Shown here piece by piece: positions 56,086 to 64,000 of a stretch of 64,000 bases of DNA. Both the position numbers and the translations under genes were made by a program. The notes under the pieces were generated by a model. The model made no database searches. It was not told where the DNA came from and worked only from the letters and a program-made list of their open reading frames with translations. Origin of the DNA: Capsaspora owczarzaki ATCC 30864. Taxonomy: Eukaryota; Opisthokonta; Filasterea. The stretch spans positions 316,266 through 380,265 of the forward strand of contig NW_011887294.1 in NCBI RefSeq assembly GCF_000151315.2, written 5' to 3'. How positions within the stretch are numbered: the first letter of the stretch is position 1; the number at the start of each line of letters is the position of its first letter.

Positions 56086-57563
56086 ATGAAGCTGAAGCTC
56101 AAGTCATCACGAAAGAGTCATTCGCAGACAGCTCAACTGGTCGACGAGCACAGCTCAGCGCCGGTCGCTGCCCAGCCAAGCGCCGACGAGCTCGCGCAAC
56201 TGGAGGCAGACTACGCAGCCCTGTGCCGCACATGCACTGTCGTTGCGCTGGGCAGTCCTGGCGGCGGTGCGAGCACGCTCGTCCGCCTGTTCCGGCTGCT
56301 GTGGAGTCCGCCGAGCGACGTTGCCGGACTCCAGTCTGCGTTCGCGCCCGTGATTCAGTGCAATACCATCGACAGCATGCTGGTCGTGCTCAAGACGATG
56401 GGTCAGCTGGGCGTGTCGTTCGTCGGCGACGAGGCGTCCAAAGCAGCCGCTGCCAAGCACCTGCAGGAAGAGTTTGTCAACCCGTACATGGCGCCGCCAA
56501 CCGTGGAGCAATGGCAAGCATGGGAACAAGCGGGTCTGAGACCCCTCTATGGGCTCCCTCCGTTGTCTCCGGAACAACGGGCCGACGTGTCGACTGCGAC
56601 GTCCAATCTGCTTTCGCTCATTCAAGACGCGGGTGTGCGTACCGCCGGTGGTAGCCTAGTGTCATCGCAAGTCTGGGCCATGAACGATCCGCCCGAGGTG
56701 TGTGAGCAATACCGGCGGCGCCAAGCCTGCTTGATTTGCTTTTGAAGGCGAACATTACTTTGTCTCACGTTCATGATGTTTGGTTTGCGCAGTACATGTT
56801 TCGACATGCTGCCCGCATTTGCGCAGCAGTCGACTATGCACCCACCATCCAGGACGTCATTCGTAGCCGGCAGTACTCTCGGTTGTTTGATGCAGCAGAG
56901 TTTGAAGCGCCAGACTCTTCAGCCAACGACAGTTCTGGCACGACGTCGCAGCAGCAGCAGCAGCGTCGTGTCATTGTTTTAGAGCCAGGCCAGCGTCACA
57001 GTCTTCTTGCAAAGCACACCTCTGACAAGTGGCTACGATGCTTTGTGGAGCGGCCTGCTGGGACGATGAAGGTGACCTTTTCCACTTCTGTCGTCGCCTA
57101 CACACAGCCAGCTGCGCAATCGGGCCGAACAGCAATGCACGACGCCATTGATCAAGTTCAAGCATTGTGCAAACGATTGTATGCGCCCCTGTTCACCGCA
57201 ACCCGAGCGGCCGAGAATGACGGGCTGCTGGAGTTTTCGCATGTGCCGCGAGCGCCGCCAACAGGCCCTCCAACACTCCACATCATCTTAACACGCATGG
57301 ATTTACTGCGACACCGGCTGTGTACAAAGTCCCTTGCCAGCGTCTTTCCAGACTTTCACCAGCCGCATCCAAGCAACTTTCCCCCATCGACGTCGGCAGA
57401 GGTCGACGCACTTGTTCAAGCCGCCAATGCCTTTCTCGCCAAATTGTTTGCCACTGCGGCCGTTTCTGCCGGCGCGCCTCCGCTGTTGGTGAAGGTGCAT
57501 CTGCAAGCGGCAATCTTGACTGCCGAGGTTGCTCAGCAGTTGACCAGCATTGCGCTCGAGTAA
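56086..57563 (+). CDS. Divergent heterotrimeric G-protein alpha-like protein (degenerate GTP site)
   Basis: Two exons, 56086-56697 and 56793-57563; 460 aa. The G-alpha order of motifs is visible but eroded. The P-loop position reads GSPGGGAST (56-64) where G-alpha has GAGESGKST, so the lysine is Ala62. APTIQDVIRSR (220-230) matches the PTEQDVLRAR switch I lead-in. LEPGQR (267-272) replaces DVGGQR and is followed by DKWLRCF, matching the KKWIHCF helix. HIILTRMDLL replaces LFLNKKDLF, so the NKxD base-reading motif is TRMD (371-374). A helical domain sits between P-loop and switch I as in G-alpha. No N-terminal Met-Gly for myristoylation is present. It is probably a pseudo-GTPase or a G-alpha that binds nucleotide differently. 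Confidence 0.82.
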
Positions 57564-57970
57564 CCCAGTGAAGTGTGATTGAGTTCAATCTATCCCACCC
57601 ACCCCCCAAACCTCTGCAGGCACAACCTATTTATTTGCACTTACACCAATACAGTGACGCTTTCGGCTTTGGGTCTTTTTTTTTCCGGTTGGAAATGACA
57701 GTACATTGAAAATTTCCCCTCTCTCAGTTGATTTCCGGAGCTTGTTGATAGTTGGGTTGATGTCAAGCATGCCATTCACTTCCAGAACACACCAATTGGT
57801 TTCAACTTTTGTTCAACTTCTGCAACTTTGAATCCACAGAGTAGATCTACAGCAGTAGGTCTCAGTTTTTGATTTTCAGTCTTTTTTTTTTTATTTTTTA
57901 TTTTTTTTTTTCCTTTCATTCTCCGTCTCCCCGCTCTCTGTCTCTCTCTCTCTGTCTCCCTTTGTCTCGG

Positions 57971-58001
<31 letters not shown>

Positions 58002-58015
58002 CTCTCGCTCTTCCG
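57564..58015. other. Intergenic region with T and TC tracts
   Basis: This lies between the G-alpha-like and DHHC genes. T-rich tracts lie near 57882-57912, and a (TC)n/(TCTG)n microsatellite fills about 57930-58008, directly before the DHHC start codon and so probably in its 5' UTR. Confidence 0.7.
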
Positions 58016-60835
58016 ATGTCCTCGCTTGTTAGTAACAACAGCAGTGGGAGTACGTCCAACCTGCTTGTTGGCAGTGGCAGCTCGCACGCCCTCGCCCCGC
58101 CGAACACGACGGCAGCAGCTCAACAACAGCAGCAGCAAGGCCAAGGCCAAGGTCAAGGTCAGGGTCAGGGTCAGCCACCACCTCAGCTGCAATCGCAGTC
58201 ACAATCACAGCAGCAGCAACAGCAGCAGCAGGAGCAGCTCTCCATCTTTGCCGCTGCGCAGCGCGGTCTGCTCGATCTCGTCATGTAAGCACACTCACTC
58301 ACTCACTCACTCACTCACTCAATCGATCGCCCCCTTTGTTGATCATTGTCGACTCTCATTCATCCCCTTGAGTTCACTCTCGGCTTGAACTCGGTCCCTT
58401 TGCGAAACACAAACCATCGTTTTGGACCCCAATGCAACGTCACTTCCACATCTACTCACCCAGAATCCAGAATGCGAAAAAAGTCACCCCTCATCACCTT
58501 GACGTTGACGCGGCGTGATTTAGCCACATAAAATGCAAAGAGGCGTGCTTGGATCCGTGCTTGCTCAAACTCATTCGATTGTTGTTTTGCTGTTTTCGTC
58601 TCAGTTCCTGGATCCAGTCCGGCGCGCACACGCCCAATTCTCGCGACAATGAGGACGTCACGGTGCTGCATTGGGCTGCCATCAACAACCACTTGCCTGT
58701 GGTTCGGTATCTCGTGGAGAACGGCGCCATCGTGGACGCCATTGGTGGCGATCTCAAGTCAACGCCAATGCAGTGGGCTGTCCGACAGGGCCATATCGCC
58801 ATTGTCGTCTACCTGGTCAAGTGTGGCGCAGATCCCTCGATCTGCGATATCGAGGGCTTCAACTCGCTCATTCTCGCCGCTCAGTTCGGCCGAAGTGGCG
58901 TTGCTGCCTACTTTATTGCACGAGGCATGCCAGCAGACACGACCGACCGTCAAGGCCGCACCCCATTGATGTGGTCGTCGTATCGCATTTTTACGCCAGA
59001 TCTGATACGTCTGTTGCTTACATTCCATGCCAACGTCAACGCTAAGGATTTGATGAACAACACTGGTAGGATAGGCCTGCCACCCTTTTCGTTGTTCTTT
59101 TGTTTGTTTGATTTTTGTTATTTTTGTTATTTTTGTCCACATATCTCACCTTTCTCATCCCCCTTTTTTTTTCGCTTGACAGCTCTGCACTGGGCGGCCT
59201 TGTCAGGAAATCGGACTGCTGTCGACTTGCTTGTCAATGCCGACGCTAACATTGACGCGCGGAACGCCAAGAACCAGACTGCCGAAGCGGTTGCTGCCGA
59301 AAAGGCCAATACTTGGGTCCAAAAGTTTCTTCACGGCAAGAGTTCGCGTCCCAAGACTGGTGTTTACGCCAAGTTGACAGAGATGGTAATGAACGAGAGA
59401 TTGCTACGTTGTTTTTTTGTTTGTTTGGGGGGGGGTTGCTTTTCGCATTCCTCCTCATTTTCGCTCGACCGTGTGACTTTGCTGCTCACCTTCCAGAACG
59501 TCCGCAAGCCCACGCTGCTGCTTACTCCATACATTTTCTTGCCGGTGTTCGTTTACATTATCTCGCACTTTACGTTCTATTGGGCCGTATTTTCGCTGGC
59601 TGCCCTTGTGCTGCTCACTTCAAACGTCATGAAAGCTGCGTGGATTAACGTGGGCGGCAATCCGGCGCCCGCTGGCTTGTTTACAGCATCCGTGGTCTGG
59701 GTTCACATCACGTTCTTTACCCACATTATGGCTGGAGAGCCGCGCTTTTGGCTCAAGGCAGTCTTCCTCGGCTTGTCTGCGTTCATGTACATCATGTTTT
59801 ACAAAACAATGCGGAACGATCCGGGCTACATCCGTACCTCTGATGATGTCAAGCGAAAGGTAGGATGTTGTTTGATTCGAATTGGTCGCGATGGCTGCGG
59901 GTGTTGCTCACGCGCTTTTATGTCTGTGACTCGGCCAGACCATCATCGAGTTGACTGAAACGAGCGAGGGTCTTGATTTCTCAAAGTTCTGCTCCACGTG
60001 CGTTCTGCGACGGCCCCTCCGCTCAAAGCACTGCACCGAATGCGGAGTCTGCGTCGCTCGCTTCGACCATCACTGTCCATTCGTGTACAACTGCGTGGGC
60101 AGCCTCAACCATCGAGAGTTTTTGTACTTTTGCACATCCTTTGTCATTTGTGACTTTATGTTTGTGTACATGAGCTTTTGCTGTACGTGACTGACGCGCG
60201 TTGAAGTTTTTTTTTTGCCTTGGATGAAGTCGTGCACTGATTTTCGAGTTCCGGCTGGGTTTTGTGTGTGTGCGTCTAGGGCTGATGGCATTCACCTCGC
60301 CAACCGAGGGCTTCTTTGGCACGCTTGGCGCCATGATTTCCGAGCAAACCTGGGTGTTCTTCTTTGCCGTGTGGGGCGCCTTCCACGGATGTTGGGTCGG
60401 TGGATTGACGGCTCAGCAGCTGCGAATGGTGCGTTCTTCAGTCTCACCCCCTTCATCTGCTTCCCATCGCACTCTGGTGCCCATTGCATTATTGATCAGT
60501 GTGATTTGATTTCGCTCTCGCTCACGTTAAACTCGCCTTTCGTCCAGGTCGCACTCGACATGACAACGAACGAAACCATGAACAAGTACAAGTACAGCTA
60601 CCTGGCGAACGGCCAACCGTTTTCGCGAGGCGCATTGAACAATTGCATTGACTTTTTCCGCTGGACGGTGTGTCTTCAGCGTGTCCGTCGTGTCAATTGG
60701 TTTTCCATCTTTGAGGTGGAGGATGTCCCCGGCGCCGCCAACGAGCTGAATGTCCTGGAGCGACGCAAGCATCAGAACGGCAACTCTCATGGCCACGCGC
60801 ATGGCTCCAACACTCACGGGCACTCTCATGCTTGA
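58016..60835 (+). CDS. Ankyrin-repeat DHHC palmitoyltransferase (ZDHHC17/13-like)
   Basis: Seven exons: 58016-58284, 58605-59065, 59183-59385, 59497-59859, 59939-60182, 60280-60428 and 60548-60835; 658 aa. It transfers palmitate to cysteines of membrane-associated proteins, probably at the Golgi. A Gln/Gly-rich N-terminus is followed by ankyrin repeats (about 85-310; [35 protein letters not shown]), then transmembrane helices. The cysteine-rich domain has [36 protein letters not shown] with catalytic DHHC at 475-478, then two more helices and the [12 protein letters not shown] (TTxE) motif. This is the HIP14/Akr1 architecture. The last residues form a His/Gly tail ([16 protein letters not shown]), not a known feature of the family. 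Confidence 0.94.
58291..58320 (+). repeat. (ACTC)n microsatellite in intron 1 of the DHHC gene
   Basis: About seven uninterrupted ACTC units start a few bases after the 5' splice site. Confidence 0.9.
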
Positions 60836-61607
60836 GATGAAGGGGTATAGGATCAGAGTCTGGCGTCTTGTTGTAGTTGTTGGTGGGGGATTTTTTTGTG
60901 GTTGTCGGCATTGCTGTTGTTGTTGTTGTTCCTTTTTCTAAATTGTATTCGATTCTCCGAGTTGCTGTCAACCGCAGCGATCCTGCCGGACACTGCTGTT
61001 TTTGGAAAAGAAGTGAAATCGAAATCGGCTCAGGAGGCTCCTCCAGCCCCACCGCTTTGGCAAGTTACTCCAATGGAGGTCAGCTACATCAAATTTATAG
61101 AGAACGGGGTTGAATGGTGTCAAGAGGACTGACGTGCGATCAAAACCGGACTTGGGGCAGTCAGTGTGGTTAGGCGTTCCTACGAAAATACTGACTTGGG
61201 GCGCTTTCCAGCCACCTCATTCAATGGGTTCTAATCAACTCAGCGTATCTCCTTCCCCTCCCCCCTTTATTCCCGCTCGCATCAAAATCAACTCCATTAT
61301 TTTATTATTATTTTATTATTTTTTTATTTTTTTTATTTATTTTTTTTTTTCGAGTGGCTGTATTTTTTTTTTTAATTTATTGTTGCTTTTACAATTATTT
61401 TCCATTGAGTTTCCATTCATTTTTTTTTTTTTTTAATTTCTTTTTTTTTTTTTTTTTTTTTTTTTTGAAAGCGCTTTCCTAACTCAACCACATACACCTC
61501 ACCCTCTTCCACTACAAAGGAACGCCCAGACAACAGCAGCGCGCTCCGTCTCTCACACCACAAAACAAAAAACAGGCTCACACGGGAATTCGAGGCGTGG
61601 GGTCCAC
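60836..61607. other. Intergenic region with T-homopolymer cluster
   Basis: This lies between the two ankyrin genes. T runs interrupted by single A dominate about 61297-61466, including about 26 T at 61441-61466. Short TGTTGTTGTTGTT repeats lie near 60910-60935. No gene was recognised. Confidence 0.6.
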
Positions 61608-61870
61608 ATGGGCGCGTACACGTCGCGGCCGGCCTCGTGCCTGCAGGACGTCTGGCGGGACGAGTGGGAGAAGACGCTGACTGTCGCACGGATGCGCCTC
61701 GAGCACGACGCCCGGTCGCTCGCTCACCCGCACCAGCAACAGCAACAGCAACAGAGCCAGCAACAACAGAGCAGTCAGCAGCTGAATCAGCAGCATCAGC
61801 ATGGTCTGGCTGCGTCCGCGTCGTCGCCGTCCTCATCGCTCGGCTCGACTTTGCTGTCAACGAACGGAGC

Positions 61871-61933
<63 letters not shown>

Positions 61934-63901
61934 GACGACGACTGCGACTGCCGCCTTGTCAATAGCATCATCGCCGTCGACATCTGGGTTGACGAGCAAT
62001 GGAAGCAGCGGCGCAACGGCATCCGCTGCTTCTGCTTCTGCTGCTGCTGCTTCTGCTGCTTCGAATGGAACTGCTACTGCAGCTACTGCTGCTACTGCTG
62101 CTGCTGCCCCTGCGCCTTCGCCGTCGAGCGCTGGCAGTGTTGGCACGCTACGCAGGACGCCAACCGCTGGCTCTGTCCTTCCATCTGCAATGGCAAGTCC
62201 AGGCGCAATGCAGACGTCGCCCTCTTCATCTGCGAATGCTGCTGCTGCTGCTGCTGCTCAAGTGGGCACGAACGGCGTCTCGCCATCATCCACACGACCG
62301 TCCAGCATCGGACTGCCTTCCTCCCTGTCCAAGCCGGACCTTGCTTCTCTCGCTGCAGGCAGCGGGTTGCATGGATCGGCGGCGCTCTCCTCGTCCTCGG
62401 GAAACCTGACCACAGTTGGCAACTCCACTCCCAATCCCAACCCTAGCGGTAACAGTAATAGCAACGGTAACGGAAACAGCACCTTGCACAATAATCATAG
62501 CAACAGCACGTCCGGTGTGATGAGCACGGCAAGCAAGTTTGGCGCGGTTGGCGGCGGCTTCAAGTCGTCTTCTTCTTCTGCTTCTTCGTCGTCGTCGTCG
62601 TCGTCGTCAAGCTCTGCCGCCTCTGCAATCCCATCGCAGCCGAATGGTCCTGTAGCAGGGTCGCCGGTCTCTACACCAACCCATCGACACTCGTTCGTGG
62701 GCAAGGATGCTCGAGATCGTGAGGGCGCTCCGTCCTTGTCCAGCTCCTCGTCCACCTCGTCTCTCGCCAGCATTGCTGGTGTGACCGGACCCGCTGCTGC
62801 GCCATCCGGGACGGGCGACTTTTCCGATATCATTGCTGCTTGCCTTGGATTGCCGCCAGGCTCAACGTGGGCCGATGCTGCCGCTTCTGCGGCAGCAGGA
62901 GGAAACGCGGTGATTAACATTGACGCGCTAGAATCCATCGCCAACGAAACCACGTGCAACACCCGCATCGTTGACACTGGATTGACGCCTCTCCACTTGC
63001 TATGTCGAGCCAGCTTTGCAGCTCTGCCACCGGCTGCGCAGCAGCCTTCCAGCTGGTCTGTCGTGCAGCCGCCTTCCGCCATCACAACCACCACAGCCCA
63101 AACAGCAAGTCCGGCGCATGCCACCCACTCACCCGTGCTCACAAAGAAGGCTGCCGTCGGTCCCACAGCAGCCTCCCAAGGTGCCGCTTCCGCAGGGTCA
63201 GGATTGACTTCGTCGAAATCGTTCGGAACCTTGTTCGCGCGCCGCCCTTCCGTGCTGTCGGTGCCGGTTCCGCTCAGCTCCGCGTCCAAGCAGGTTGAGG
63301 ACCTTCTCAGTCGTGGTGTCAAGTGCCTGCTGGCTCGTGGTGCTCGGGACACCGTTTTGAGCCGAAACGGCTTTGCCCCAATCCACCTCGTCTGCTACTC
63401 GGGTGACACTGTCCTCTTGAAGGCGTTTGTCGACGCCAAAGCCAACCTCGCCGTCAAGGGATTCCACGATCTGTCGCCGCTCCATGTCGCCTGCATTCTC
63501 GGTCACGCAGACGTCGTTCGGCTGCTTCTCGCCGCGAGCGTCAGCATCAACGTAGCGGACACCAACGGATTCACTCCGCTGCACTACGCATGCCACGGTG
63601 GCTTTGAGTCCATTGTGGAAATGCTCATCAACCGCACTGGCACCGACACCAACGCGCGCACCTCCAACGCAGACACCCCGTTGCATCTTGCCGCATACAT
63701 GAACCACCGCAAAATTGTGCATCTTCTCCTCGCCAATACCTTTGCGCCAGCCGATCCCAACACGCGAGACAAGGAGAGCCACACGCCACTGCACTACGCA
63801 TGTCGCCGTGGTTTCATTCCCACCATGGAGCTGCTGTTGGAGCCCATCTGGAAGACTGACATGCATGCGCTGAATAGCTACCGTGACACGCCTCTGCATT
63901 G
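61608..63901 (+). CDS. Ankyrin-repeat protein with Ala/Ser/Gln-rich N-terminus (3' partial)
   Basis: The first exon runs from Met at 61608 to a GT donor at 63902 (CAT TG followed by GTGTGTG). The next exon lies outside the window. At least 764 codons are present. It begins MGAYTSR, a possible N-myristoylation signal. Residues about 45-330 are Gln, Ala and Ser runs. Ankyrin repeats start near 460 (GLTPLHLLCRAS), pause for a Ser/Ala insert, then continue: GFAPIHLVCYSGDTVLLKAF, DLSPLHVACILGHADVVRLLL, GFTPLHYACHGGFESIVEML, ADTPLHLAAYMNHRKIVHLLL, SHTPLHYACRRGFIPTMELLL and DTPLHW. A scaffold role is likely. Without the rest, kinase, DHHC or other C-terminal domains cannot be excluded. It follows another ankyrin gene in the same direction. 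Confidence 0.85.
61873..61935 (+). repeat. (GCT)n trinucleotide tract encoding polyalanine
   Basis: About 20 consecutive GCT codons encode Ala in the ankyrin gene. The near-pure repeat gives long open frames on both strands in other frames (polyCys, polyLeu, polySer, polyGln), which are artefacts. Further short GCT clusters lie up to 62110 and at about 62240. Confidence 0.92.
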
Positions 63902-64000
63902 GTGTGTGAGGACGGTGTGAATGTTGAAAGGGGCTTTTTTTTTTTTTTTTTTTTTTTTTTGGAAGGGGAGGAGAGGTTCAGGAGGCCTAAGGCTTGTAGG

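Noticed and set aside
61637-62446. Apparent polycysteine protein in another frame of the ankyrin gene
   Set aside because: It comes from reading the GCT repeat as TGC. The polyalanine frame continues into real ankyrin repeats.
1-64000. Transposons, virus-derived elements, CRISPR arrays, rRNA or tRNA genes
   Set aside because: No terminal repeats, reverse transcriptase, transposase, capsid or integrase sequence, spaced repeats or cloverleaf-like boxes were noticed in reading both strands by eye. Weak or very decayed copies could have been missed.

Overview
This window is nuclear DNA from a gene-dense eukaryote with many short introns, most often with GT-AG ends and T-rich 3' ends. Its proteins carry long Gln, Ala, Ser and Pro tracts. 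The gene set fits a unicellular relative of animals, with a filasterean such as Capsaspora as my best guess: LAMTOR3, POLE3, XAB2/SYF1, a GPR137-like receptor, a G-alpha-like protein, paxillin-like LIM domains, a pericentrin-like scaffold and a fungal-type aspartokinase. The organism is inferred from gene content, not proven. No mobile element, rRNA or tRNA was recognised. One assembly gap of Ns lies at 14908-15111.

Layout. 455-1948 (+) is the 3' part of an M14 carboxypeptidase. 2195-5615 (+) is a NEK-like kinase. 6328-11016 (+) is a large intronless PKA-like AGC kinase with a myristoylation-type N-terminus. 11471-12691 (-) is LAMTOR3, head to head with BOLA3 at 12833-13451 (+). 14077-14841 (+) is a GPR137/TOM1-like membrane protein cut by the gap. 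15218-17000 (-) is a DUF1295 (steroid 5-alpha-reductase-like) membrane protein. 17993-23268 (+) is a TKL kinase with C-terminal LIM domains. 23513-24499 (+) is an unknown acidic protein. 24654-33001 (-) is a giant coiled-coil protein with a PACT-like C-terminus. 33555-35476 (-) is RCL1. 35812-41545 (+) is a coiled-coil protein that may be related to ICE1. 41721-42611 (+) is POLE3. 43030-43767 (-) is CK2 beta. 45132-47405 (+) is aspartokinase. 47543-51138 (-) is XAB2/SYF1. 51820-54431 (+) is a secreted cysteine-rich protein. 54742-55936 (+) is a probable mitochondrial membrane/coiled-coil protein. 56086-57563 (+) is a degenerate G-alpha. 58016-60835 (+) is an ankyrin-DHHC palmitoyltransferase. 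61608 to the window end (+) is an ankyrin protein that runs off the window.

The neighbours do not form a pathway cluster. Signalling is heavily represented: three protein kinases, the CK2 regulatory subunit, the LAMTOR3 scaffold, a G-alpha-like protein, a receptor-like membrane protein and a palmitoyltransferase. Housekeeping genes fill the rest (splicing, rRNA processing, replication, iron-sulphur delivery, aspartate-family amino acids). Divergent pairs are common and likely share promoters.

The observations I would follow first are: the kinase-then-LIM architecture with a half LIM at its end; the G-alpha homologue that lost its P-loop lysine; an 8-bp tandem duplication that breaks the giant coiled-coil frame; a 52-bp tandem duplication that copies a splice donor in XAB2/SYF1; four spaced copies of an ELD motif in the PACT-like scaffold; and an RCL1 in which a conserved block could not be found. 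Exon boundaries were worked out by hand from splice consensus, reading phase and protein similarity, and were not checked against transcripts.
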